Shown here one piece after another: positions 24,585 to 35,700 of a DNA stretch of 64,000 nucleotides. The notes under the pieces are model-generated. The model worked only from the letters and a program-made list of their open reading frames with translations, did no database searches and was not told the origin of the DNA. Each line of letters begins with the position of its first letter. Position 1 is the first letter of the stretch. The position numbers and the translations under genes are program-made. Source of the stretch: Pectinophora gossypiella (taxonomy: Eukaryota > Arthropoda > Insecta > Lepidoptera > Gelechiidae); the NCBI RefSeq assembly GCF_024362695.1, contig NC_065422.1:12895534-12959533 (forward strand), given 5' to 3'.

Positions 24585-27500
24585 TTATGGTGCTGCACTA
24601 GTTACAGACGGGCTGACGGTAGAAGGAATCACACCACTTGATGGGGTATGGAAGAAGTACAGCATAAATCCAGTGGCAAGGAGAAAGTGGAACCCTAAGA
24701 TAGATCCGACTAGTATGAAGAAGTATTTCGATTTCCTCAAAGCCGGGAGTAGCCAGAAGATGAGGACGGCACCGGAGACGCAAGCGGCCATCAACACAAA
24801 CAACCATTGCAGCCACAAGACGGGGATTGTCCACAACACTGCTACTGGAATGTAGATCGCGAGAGAGTATCCATAGAGGCAGAACAGTGAGATCATTGTT
24901 GGTGTTTTTGATGTCTGGAAAAGAAAAAAAACATCCAACATCTTTAAGTGTGACATCACATTTCACAAAATAAACAAAAACTATCTGTCAGGTTTGAAGT
25001 TACACTGTTTGACAGTTTCTTTGTTTCTTGAAATGTGACGTCACTGGGCAAAATGTCACATGACCAACCATTTTCGCGCGAAATTTGAAATTAATGAAGA
25101 AAAATACGTTTTTTTCTATTATGTAAAACTTTTTTCGAGAAAATAAAATATTTTAAGAGGTATAAAATAAGCGTCTGTAATTTTTAAAATACTTATCCGA
25201 AAACTGTCAAGTAGCCAATTCAGCTAAAAAAGCAATATTGCAATTTGACATTTGTGCATATGAAAGTAAGTGCGCAATGCAAACAACTGCAATGCAAACT
25301 TTTTTAGATGAATTGCTTTATGTAGTAGCGTTTTTAACCCAGGTCTCTTGTTTGCCGTGACTTTTTGTAGAGTTTCTGTCGCGAGTTAACGAGATGCTAC
25401 AAACGCGCTACGTCGCGACTGTATCGATGCAAACGCTCAACAGTGTCGGACGACAGCGGAGGATAAATGGAGGGAACGAGAGCGTGGGTGGAGAACCGCG
25501 TTACTAAATCGTGTTTGCATCGCGAAGTTTCGCGGCTGAAACGTGGGTTATAATAAATATTTATTCCAAGTAACCATTATTTTTTTTTGACGTTACTTAT
25601 TGTAGATTTGCCGCAGATGGCATTAACTACTTGGCCGGACAAATGGGGAGCGCTGAAGGCTCTCACCCGGTACAACGTTTAAGACAACAGGCCTGAGGGT
25701 GCCCAGCTGGGCGCGAACCTCGGCTCAGGGCGTCGTCTGAGAGGAAAAATATTTGTAAGAATTAATCGACCCTAGTGGGTCGATAGCGATAAGCGCTGAA
25801 TGAGGGAAATCGTCGACCACGCCGGCGGGGTCGGTATCGGGGCCCTGGAAGTAACCATTGACTCATATCGTCCCTTAGCTTACAACACCGCTCAAGTCGA
25901 AAATTGGCGGTTTTTACATATTAATGCCATTGGATGAAGAAAATAAAGGTTAAAATAAAGTAAATCGTCAAAATAAGTATAAAATAATTATTTATTAACC
26001 GCTAACTAGAGTATGTATTAAGTAGCAATAAAAAAATCTACAGATATTTTAAATAAGACATTTTATTTCGTCTCCTGTAAAGTTGGTAAAAATGACTTAA
26101 GCGGTGTTGTAAGCTAAGGGACGATATGTTGTTATATGTTATGTGGGCGAGGACACACAGTTGAGGGCGACCGCATCGCGATTCTACATCGATGCGAACG
26201 CGCGACAGCTCCACTGCAAAAAGTCGGCGTGGGCTAGGGCCCTATAAAAAGCTTTTGTATTTATTGGTATTGCAAGCTCAAAATCCTAATGATACCATTA
26301 AAACCACAACTGAAATTCCCATTCTAATAAATAATAACGTAAAGGCGAAATTACGTGAGCGACAAAATGCCAATTATAAAAAAGCTGTTTTAAGTATTTT
26401 TTTCATTTCTTATCATAACTTTTTACCCATTTATCGAATTTAGAAAACTTCAACATAAAATTACATTGTTTTTTTTATTTCTATGTCTAGCAATAGATAT
26501 TATAACATGGACTACTATTTTAGTATATTTTGGCGTTTATGTAATTTTGCCTTTCCAGTGATGATATGTATTCATAATCATAATTGTAATTTATTTATAA
26601 GTTAAATGAAAGAATTGTGTACAAACCTGTGTCTCAATCTCATCCTGACCGTCAGGCACTGTGGTCCACTTCAATGCAGCCCATAGAGCTAGCGGTACGA
26701 TCCACACATAACATGATATAGCAGTAGCCGCATAGGACACCAGGTGGAAGTCATAGCGCCAGTGTACAGCCTTGTTAGCAGACTGGAGGTAGTTAGAAAT
26801 GTTACCACTCACTGCTATTGTGAATATCTGAAAATACATAACATGTCTGTAACCTGAAGAGGTAGGCAGAGGAGTAATGTATATAAACTCCTCACCAGAT
26901 ATGATAAAAAAAAAAGAAAAAAAAAAGACAAGGAAGAAAGGTTTTTTGTCAGTAAAAGATGGACAGCTTTATAAGTTTAGTGATCCTTTAGTAACCATCC
27001 ATTTTTTTTAAGTTTAGTGATCCTTTAGCTAGTTTCTAGACTAGAACATAATTTAGTTAATAGATAAACATTATAGTCTTTATTTCTTTTGTTGCTCAGA
27101 CTTTGCATATATGTATGCTTGATAGATTAAAAAAATGTAATAAAACACATGGAAAATACATACTAAGGTGACAGATATCCATATAGGTCCGTACAAATCG
27201 GGCTTCCCTTTGATACGCTCGTCGAAGTAGTTCCGAGACACGCGCTGAGGAAGCACTGAGGATATGATACGCTCCACCACCTCCTCAGTATGAACATCAA
27301 AGTACTTCTGGTAATATTCAATTGTCCAGAAATTGTGGTTTGCTGTGGATTAGACGTGAGCATTACAAGGATTATGCTTCAATTGCTGAAACCATCAAAC
27401 TAAGCAGTCATTCAAAGGACAATGGAAATATTATAACTCGTTCACAATGGTCATATTTTAGTCGTAAACGTGTAAATAGATACTTACATTGAGGTGGAGC

Positions 27501-27680
27501 TTCCGGTTCTTCCGTCACTTTAGGTTCGTCATAGGGCTCGTAAGAATAATTTGGATTAGACATGGAATTGGTATACTGATTCGTATGAACTGCTTCCACG
27601 TCGATTCTCGCGCTCCTGTCATTGTGTTCAGGAGAATAGTCCTGGAAGTTCAACAACTCCCCCGTGTTCACGTTCGACAT
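24585..27680 (-). CDS. YIPF1: Yip1-family Golgi membrane protein (YIPF1/YIPF2 type)
   Basis: Four coding exons on the minus strand, all in phase: 27488-27680 (start ATG), 27164-27342, 26627-26827 and 24585-24914 (stop TAA). The product is 300 residues, close to human YIPF1 (306). The N-terminal 65 residues are polar and cytosolic (LNFQDYSPEHNDR). Then comes FWTIEYYQKYFDVHT and PDLYGPIWISVTL, the Yip1-domain signature that opens the first membrane span. Five hydrophobic segments follow, including IFTIAVSGNISNYL, VSYAATAISCYVWIVPLALW and ISLFCLYGYSLAIYIPVAVL. YIPF proteins act at the Golgi with Rab GTPases in vesicle traffic. The choice between YIPF1 and YIPF2 cannot be made in insects, which usually have one orthologue. 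It is head-to-head with NARS2. Intron 3 holds a composite MITE, a truncated LINE and a MITE with terminal inverted repeats. Confidence 0.9.
24953..25340. mobile_element. Composite MITE (family B) with CRE- and E2F-like motifs
   Basis: About 390 bp, shared with 44572-44928. The left part has AAATGTGACGTCACTGGGCA, which includes a perfect CRE TGACGTCA at 25036-25043, and TTTTCGCGCGAAA at 25071-25083. The right part is a palindrome with GCAATATTGC in both arms. It is in intron 3 of the YIPF gene. Confidence 0.8.
25579..25848 (-). mobile_element. 5'-truncated LINE tail with target-site duplication
   Basis: 270 bp flanked by AAGTAACCATT (25568-25578 and 25849-25859). Minus orientation: an A-tract shows as the T-run at the left. 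The sequence is the same as 21628-21890 and 40968-41216. Confidence 0.88.
25864..26128. mobile_element. MITE with 35-bp terminal inverted repeats
   Basis: The ends CATATCGTCCCTTAGCTTAC (25864) and its inverse finishing at 26128 match over 35 bp with one mismatch. The 265-bp element has no ORF. It is in intron 3 of the YIPF gene, 4 bp from a LINE insertion. Confidence 0.85.
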
Positions 27681-28138
27681 GATTATTTACGCTGAAAACG
27701 AATTAATTTAATTTTAATTATATGAAAACTGTTTTCATGATTCGTCACATCAATATTGTCAAAAGAAACTGTCAAACTAATTGACAACTTGTCAAGTGGC
27801 TTTTTTTTAATTCCTTGGTGACGATATTTAACAATACAAGTTTTATCGGTTATATCGGTCTTTGATTGATTGTCTATCTTAATCTGACTATCTAGCCAGC
27901 TAAGCTAACCTTTCTATATCTGCTGGATCTTCTTTATCTAGATTAGTTAGAACTAGATAGGAAAGGAAAGTCGTCTGAGTGTACAAGTTGGTTGGTCGTT
28001 CCATGGATGCATGCATGCATTTTGTCTATGATATGATACTGTTCGTTTGACAGTTTAATCAGCTGTCGGTGATGGGTGGTTAAATGGATTTCAGATCAGC
28101 TGAAAGAAATAACCTAAGATTCGAATTTGTGAAAGAAA
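27681..28138. promoter_or_regulatory. Bidirectional promoter region of YIPF and NARS2
   Basis: These 458 bp lie between two divergent ATGs. They are AT-rich and hold no recognised repeat. A short run of ATGC repeats (ATGGATGCATGCATGCAT) is near 28003-28020. Both genes must start transcription here. Confidence 0.55.
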
Positions 28139-30080
28139 ATGTGGTGTAAAAATGCATTTCTTGCTCACAGTAGAAACTTTATTCAACTAAATCATGTCTA
28201 TAAAAACTTTAGCGCGATAGCCTCTGTTATAGAAAAGGCATCGGTCGGCGAAGTTGCTGAAGTTAAAGTTCGCATTTCTTCTTGATTTATGTAAAATATT
28301 TGTATTTTTTGGATGCAAAACTAAAGTAAACCATTGTAATTATCTTTTCAGGGGTGGGTGAGGAACTTAAGAGTACAAAAAGAACTAGTTTTTGCTGATG
28401 TTAATGATGGGTCTTGTGCTCAGAGGTTACAGATTGTTATACCGAAAAACTTAAAACCTGAGACATTAACTTACGGCAGTTCTGTTCATATCACTGGAAA
28501 ACTATCTAAAAGCCCTAGAGGTCAATTGGAGCTGGTTGCTGAGAATGTAAACGTGCTAGGCCCTTGTGTGGTATTAGATGGCTATCCCTTTAACCCAAGA
28601 ACTACCCATTCTCCCGAGTATGTTCGGCAGTATCTGCATTTGCGATCTAGGACAAACTATATATCAGCTATATTGAGAGTTCGGAACTCTGTTACAAGAC
28701 ACATTCATGACTTTTTTGCATCAAACAACTACCTTCACATACATACTCCTATCTTAACATCAAACGATTGTGAGGGGGCAGGAGAAGTCTTTAAAATCCA
28801 GCCAGATAATGAAGAGACAGTCAAGGCTATGATGCAAGAAGGGAGGGATAAAGACTCGGTTTATTTTGGCACAAAAACATTCTTAACTGTATCTGGCCAG
28901 TTGCATTTGGAAGCTATCTGTAGAGGCATGGGGAATGTCTACACCCTTGGTCCTACATTCCGGGCGGAAAACTCCCGTTCTCGATTGCACTTATCTGAAT
29001 TCTACATGCTTGAAGCCGAACTAGCATTCTGTGATTCCATTGATAAACTACAGGCTGTCATAGAAGACTTGCTGAAATATCTATTTATTCAGACAATTAA
29101 TTCCAATGAAGCAGATTTACACCTTATTGATAAAGAAAAGGCAAGATTACCTTTTTGGGTGGATAAAAAGTTTGTAACACTCACATACAATGAAGCAAAG
29201 AGTATATTGGATAAGAAGGGTACAGTATCTACAGAAGAAGGCTTGAATAAAGAACAAGAGTTGGCTTTAGTGGAGCATTGCAATGGAATACCTGTTTTCG
29301 TCATAAGATGGCCCAAAGAACAGAAATCCTTTTATATGAAAGAATGCCAGGATGACTATACTAAGGTAAACATTTCTTGTGTGACTACTTAACACAGAAT
29401 GTCCTTTAATTTAAACTGAATTTCAGATTAATTCACTATACTATACTGTGTTTGGTGATGTCGTAACGAAAACTTTGAAGGATGATTCAGACCATGATTC
29501 TCAGTTGATATCAAGTGGTATTGCCCATCGCAACTGAAAATAATTTAATAAAACTAAAATTTTCATGATGAATTTTCCGACAGGAAATTCCACTTGATAT
29601 CAACTGAACCATCCTCCCCACTTATTATTATTATCATGACAATGTCACTAACACCCTGTATTAGCAATGTTGACTATGCAAATTAGTGATTAACTTTCTC
29701 ATATGTCAACTGGGTTGTGGCTGGGCTGTGTTTCAACTGGGTTGTTCTTGTGATCAAACTATTATTTTCGTTACGCATTACGCGCATTTTTTGTCATTAC
29801 TTCAATCTTAAATTAATTTCAGGTGGATGCCCTAGACCTTCTTACGCCAATAACAGGAGAAGTGGTGGGCGGCAGTCTCAGGGAAGATGATTATGAAAAG
29901 CTAAAGTCAAAACTACCCTCGGAAAGGCTGAACTGGTATCTGGACTTGAGGAAATTCGGTAACATCCCTACTGGAGGCTTTGGGCTTGGATTAGAAAGAC
30001 TGCTGCAAGTTATATGTGGTGTAAATAATATCAAGGACACTCTGCCATTCCCCCGATGGCCGCATAATTGCGATATGTAA
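28139..30080 (+). CDS. NARS2: Asparaginyl-tRNA synthetase, mitochondrial
   Basis: Three coding exons: about 28139-28267, then 28352-29365 and 29823-30080, about 466 residues (human NARS2 is 477). It is a class IIb synthetase that charges mitochondrial tRNA-Asn. Exon 1 (MWCKNAFLAHSRNFIQLNHV...) looks like a matrix-targeting leader. GWVRNLRVQKELVFADVNDG begins the OB-fold anticodon-binding domain. Class II motif 2 is seen in TFRAENSRSRLHLSEFYMLE, just after FLTVSGQLHLE, which contacts the aminoacyl-adenylate. Motif 3 is GGFGLGLERLL, and the C terminus is FPRWPHNCDM. The first donor is uncertain. Phase-0 joining to exon 2 (CAG|GGGTGG) needs a weak donor, GTTCGC at 28268; reading on instead meets a TGA at 28283. 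Exon 2 ends TAAG|GTAAAC and exon 3 starts after TTTCAG. It is convergent with Pcf11. Confidence 0.9.
29446..29660. mobile_element. Palindromic MITE (family A)
   Basis: It lies in NARS2 intron 2; the ends are slightly diverged (TTTGGTGATGTCGTAACGAA; ATGTCACTAACACCCTGTA). Confidence 0.8.
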
Positions 30081-30132
30081 ACTGTGAATATTATTATTGT
30101 AAATAATTAAGGCTTGTTAACTATGTTTATTG

Positions 30133-30373
30133 TGTATATATTCATGTCCCATATGTGGGGCACATCTTGCTATAGCGTGTCTGTGTATATAAATGCCAAA
30201 GTGTTTATCGAAAAATAACATTGCACTTGGGAAGTTGATATCTATCAGTATCATGTATATGTTCATGTCCCATATGTGGGGCACATCTTGCTATAGTGTG
30301 TCTGTGTATATAAATGGCAGTGTTTATCGAAAAATAAAATTGCACTTGAGGAGTTGATATCTATCAGTATCAT
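30133..30373 (+). repeat. Tandem duplication in the NARS2 3' UTR
   Basis: Two near-identical units of about 120 bp (30133-30253 and 30254-30373) stand head to tail. Both contain TTCATGTCCCATATGTGGGG and TTGATATCTATCAGTATCAT. They differ by a few substitutions and short indels. The duplication lies between the NARS2 stop codon and its poly(A) signal, so both copies should be in the mRNA. Confidence 0.85.
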
Positions 30374-30404
30374 GTGTCACAGTGAATGTGTTAATATGTG
30401 AGAT

Positions 30405-30410
30405 AATAAA
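30405..30410 (+). terminator. NARS2 polyadenylation signal AATAAA
   Basis: AATAAA lies 325 bp past the stop, followed by a GT-rich stretch (GTGTACAATGTGGTTTT), the usual downstream element. Only about 100 bp separate it from the convergent Pcf11 signal. Confidence 0.6.
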
Positions 30411-30515
30411 GATGCATGTGTACAATGTGGTTTTCTTCTTTACGTGTTTATGTTTCAAGTTTAGGGTAGGTGGTGATAAAAAATAAAATCAAATATAATT
30501 TTTATAAACATTTTT

Positions 30516-30521
30516 TTTATT
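30516..30521 (-). terminator. Candidate Pcf11 polyadenylation signal
   Basis: AATAAA on the minus strand, 2.2 kb past the Pcf11 stop and about 100 bp from the NARS2 signal. Using it would give a long Pcf11 3' UTR; nearer sites may exist. Confidence 0.35.
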
Positions 30522-32732
30522 TATAATTAAAAAGTAAAACAATCTTGTGATACTGGCACTTAACTAAAATAGTACATGTGAAAGGAGTTGATTAGAGAAA
30601 GTAATAATTAACATTAAAAAGTAAAAACAAAACATTTTTTGTAGATTTTAATTTTTTTTACAAAATGAAATTCAATTACTATAATTAGTATCCAATTAGC
30701 GGCTGATACACAAAAACATAAGGCATAAATCCAAGAAAATCATATATACTAAACTACGAACTTTTGGAAAAGAGATTCTAATTTTAAGAAAACTAGAGGA
30801 TTGTGATAAATGTTTATTGGTAAATAATCAAAATGCCAAATTGGTAACAATTATCAAATATATATACACATGTGAAAATTTACCATAGAACCGACTTCAA
30901 TATACATTATATACATACCCAAAGGTAATCATTGGTAGTTACTACAATACAAAAAATGAAATAGGCTTATTTATACCCTCTATAGAAACTTATATACTAG
31001 GTATCCATACTCATTGGGAGCTTAGAGGATCCGACGTTCAACACAACTCGCGAAAACTATATACAACGTACATAAACTGACGCCAATTTCTCACCGGGGT
31101 AAGCAGAGTTTATGGAATTCCATTTGCTTCGATCCTGACACACTTCCCTTGCTTCCTCCACATTCATCAATCGTTCTATACACGCACGCCGGTTCAGAGT
31201 ACACTATATACAAAGTAGTATATATTTACAAAACTAAATATACATTACGATTACGAAACAAAACGATACTTCGTTGCTTATTAAGTCAGGAACTTAACTT
31301 TAATATCACATATAAACAATTTGTATTTTGTAATGTTACAAACCTGGAGCTTTTCACAAATATATAATTACGATTCATAGACTCCATTTAAAAACTTCAT
31401 TCCTACTGTGTGCCGAATTACCGCGCGAGTGCGAACGAGACACAGTCTACGCGCGCTCACCCTTACTCCTTAACGACTTATGTTATGTTAGTCTACATAA
31501 GACCCAGAGGGGGTGAGGTAAATATAGCTCGGCGCCCGATATGTATTCGCGCGGGGCGGAGCATTACCATTCTATACTTTGCCAAATATACACACATAAT
31601 GATTCATGATGCTGATTCGGGTGGCCCAAATTTCACACATACATACACAAGTTTACGCGCGTCACATACCTAATGGTGTGGGCAGAGCTACAAATAACTT
31701 TTGATACAGTCCTTAACTGTAAGTAGGTGATCATTCGTCGCCTTGAAATGGCTTTAGTAGGAGACAGGACATATTTCGAGCTTTGAGATTTGAGCTCTAA
31801 AACTAGTAGGTTTGGACCTATCATACTAAAATTACTTTTGGTTCGCCAGAATAAACACTAACACAGAATACTTGAAGTATTTCTTCTCTATCGTGTGGAT
31901 TTCTATATTAACATATTGAACATAAACCTAAATACTTCGAAACAAATGTTCGTAAATAAGATAATTACCCAATACTCGATTTTAGTAAACACTTTGGCAA
32001 ACACTATTACGAAACGCTCACTCTAAATTCCTTTTTAGAACACATGTAATGATGTGAGGTAGCATCAACATTTTCCTCTTTGATTTTGTCTTGGACCTAA
32101 TAGTTTATATAATAATATATAAATAAATCATGTTAAGTTTAATAAAGCCGTATTTAAACTAAATAACCGATCACATTATTTGCGAATCTGGCATTCTGCG
32201 AATCTGGCATTCTGCGAGTCTGGCATTCTGCGAATCTGGTTTTTTGCGTTATTGACAATTTGCGACAATCTATTAACGTCTGTCATTTTACGAGTCTGTC
32301 ATTTTGCGTTTTTGTCATTATGCGCCTAAACCTTCAAAATGTTTTTACACCTTCACTAGATTCATTCAGTTCTATAAAATCAATCCTGCAGTTCACACTG
32401 ACCGTCTTTCAATCTTGTACATTATGTGTACTGGTTTATGAGAACACAGTTCTCTTACAGTTTCTTGTACCCTGAGTAGAAATCATAGCCCACTTACACG
32501 ACTCTGCTATAAGACCGCCCTAGACTAAAACGACTGCTGGCGGTCAACTACCGAGCAATCTGATGGCTTTACGCCACTGATCTGTCTGCTAATTTATGTT
32601 GTCATTATAAACTATATCGCAAAGCCAATATTTGAATGATGTTAGTTATTAATTTATTAGTCTGGTGGTAGCAGGTTCGTATAAGTGGACTATGACCTTA
32701 AGTCTTTGCCAAACAGTGGGACTATGTGTAGT
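30522..32732 (-). other. Pcf11 3' UTR and downstream region
   Basis: AT-rich, with a family G repeat (31075-31200) and the 16-bp tandem repeat. No open reading frame here shows family features. Confidence 0.4.
32181..32240. repeat. 16-bp tandem repeat
   Basis: TGCGAATCTGGCATTC repeated about 3.7 times, then looser echoes (ACGAGTCTGTCATTTTGCG) to about 32330. It is in the Pcf11 3' UTR or just downstream of it. Confidence 0.75.
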
Positions 32733-35700
32733 CTACATAATGGAGCATAATCCAGAGAGTTCATTGCCCCTCTGCACGGGCGGTTGTCTGCTGAACTGTA
32801 CACCTTCGAGTCCTGGTTTCAGGGTGTATTCTAGCTCGGGCTCCTCACCGGGTGGTAGAGGCTCGTCATCTGCCGAGACATCTTCCAACATCCTGTGAAA
32901 ATGGAAAGCTTATATTAATATCATGTTTGAAGAAATAGAGATTAGAAATTGGTATATTTTGGGTTGAATTAGTTTGTAGTAGTAGTGTAGTTGTGTTTCG
33001 TCGTTCACTCAATCTTGGTAATTTTGTTTTATTGGCGTTGAGTAATAGCGACATCTGTTAGATTTCTTGGTTACTAAGTTAAATTTTCTAATATGTTGCA
33101 AAGTAATTGGTTCCTAAAATATGCGCTAGATGGCGCTTGTCCGTGACAATGTTGCTTACGTAAAATGTTGTAATAGCCTGTCTTAGCTAGCTGGACTGAT
33201 ATTCAATTGTTCATCCATTCGTTTCTTTATGACTTGTAATAGTACATTATAATACAAGTGAGCAATATTGGTTATTACAGTCGAGTAATGGAGCTGAGAG
33301 GGTAACGGCCAATGCGCCCCCTTCTTACTTTAGTCTTCAATCGATAAAGTCAATGTGTAGTGTATGTGTAAATGGAGGTGTACTGTATGGAGTGTCTGTA
33401 GTGTGGTAGTGACCTGTCTAGCGGCTGCGCGGGCGCGAGCGGCTTGGAGATGTTGATGCGTATGGGCAGCGGGCGCGGCGCGGGCGCGGCGGCGGGCGCG
33501 GCGGCCACCACGTTGCCGTCGATGGACGACTGCACGCGCGGCGCCGACGGCTCCGGCACGCCCGGCTGCGACACCGAGCACAGGATCGGCTCGTCGTCTG
33601 CGGGGGACATCACGATATTTACTTGCCATTTTGTAACATAACCTCACGACTATATCCCAATTAGGTTGTATACTAAGTTGTATACCAAGATAAATTATTT
33701 AATTCGGATTACTTCTTAATTCCGAAGACTTTTAAAAATTTTATTTCTTAATTTTAATCAAGGAAAACGTAATAATAAGTCCGACATTTTATCGCGTTTT
33801 CGATAACGTTACAGTGTACTTTTTCATACAAATTGCTAAGTAACGTCGTTTAGTAAAAAACAATTGTACAATCTCCTGTGGTTAGGTTGGTTAGGAAGTC
33901 CCGGATTTAAATCCCTGTGGGGACATATCACAAAAATCACTTTTGTGCGCGCGTCACGCTTTGTGATCCCTAGTTTGGTTAGAACATTACAGACTGATCA
34001 CTTGACTGTCCGAAAATAAGATGATCCCTGCTTCAAAAGGTAAGTTAAGCCGTTGGTCCCAGTTACTACTTACTGAAGTGAGTAATCGTAACATGAGCCA
34101 TGTGAGGGGCCTTTGGAGGCTCAATAACAAATAAGGTTAGTACTCCACCCACAAGATAGAAGTAGTCCAAGTACTCACCAGGGTCGATAGGCTCCTGTTT
34201 GACCTTGACCTTGGCAAAGTCAATCATGGCGAGCCGGTCCCTCTCCGCGCGTTCAGTGACGGTCTCATCATCCGTGTCCGCGTCGTCGTTCACCACGACC
34301 TCCTCCACTGGCTCGGCTTTGAAGACCACGTCGTCTTCATCGCCTTCCTCTTCGATCTGATGTAACAAAATATGATTAACATTAATTAAAACACATAATA
34401 ACGGGTTCCTACCGCGTTTAAAGCAGGGATATGAGACTCCCGATATTTCGACACTGTTTCAAGTGCCATGATCACGGGATGACTGATGAGATTGGAGTGG
34501 AGTAGGTATATCGATAACATTACTGGATCAATGATACATTTTAAAATAGGGTATTTGACTGGGTCAAAGATAAATTATAAAATGCTCTAATGTCTAAGAT
34601 GATCAAAAATAAAACTATTTTACTTTTCGACTTATTTTCTATGATGATAATAATCAGTGGCATATCCATCGCAAGATGAACTAAGCACACGCCTCACTGA
34701 GTTTTCTGTTAGACCAATGTGATAGATGGTGAGCCGTATCGCCGAGTATGGTCGAGTCAACTGTGTTAGTGAAAATTGCACTTAAGATAAATTAATACTC
34801 AATGAACTCATTGGTGCAATGAACCGGCGCTCTTGAGGAGCAAGCTGGTGAATGACCACTTTCTTTTATTTTTATTTATGTAATCGTTAACAATTTTTAC
34901 ATTGTGTTCGACATTATATATAATAATAATAATCCATTTAACATATTTAAACATTTCATGACAAGAGCATAACAATTTTACATATACAAAAATAATTAAT
35001 AACATAAAATTTATAGCAATTAATAATAATTTAAATAGCAAAAACAAAGTAACAATGTCAATGAATTGAATTAAGCAATAATGTCAAAATTTCAAAGGTA
35101 TTTAGATTTAAGGATGTCAAGTTCAATAAAAAAGAAATATATATAAAAAATAAATAAATAAATTAATACAATAGTGTCATGTTAATTTCATAATCAATTT
35201 TCATTGTCATTATAATTTTCATTTTCATTGTCATCTTTTTTGACGTGACTTATTCGTAGATTGGAACCTGACAGAGGGCAGCAGTAATTGTCAGTACTAT
35301 TCAGAGGCGGAGGACAGGAGTCCTAGTACGGCTTTGTAATAGACTATTCTGGGCGCCATCCCACTTGCGTCAGACAAAGTACTGTGGGGCGGAAGGCAAG
35401 AGGGAAACTGCCCTATTTTTCCCTAAAAAAGTAGCATGGAAAATGCTGCACCTACAAGTGGCTCTTAAATTGATGATGATTGAATCGTAGATTAGCCGCA
35501 GATGGCAATAAATAATCTCGCGGTGACTATCTATGACTATGGTGTGGCTTTTTAGCGGGAAACGGGAACGGGACAGTTGCTTTCTTCATTGAATAATCTA
35601 AATAATTAATACGAAGTGGTGTTTTGTGGTTAATGATCGCATTAAGTTAGTCGGAAGACATTCGCGAGTGTTATTACATTGGAGTATTCAATAAACAAAG

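Noticed and set aside
24598..24966. 122-codon frame overlapping YIPF exon 4 in another minus frame
   Set aside because: Shadow; the other frame gives the membrane spans and joins exon 3 in phase.
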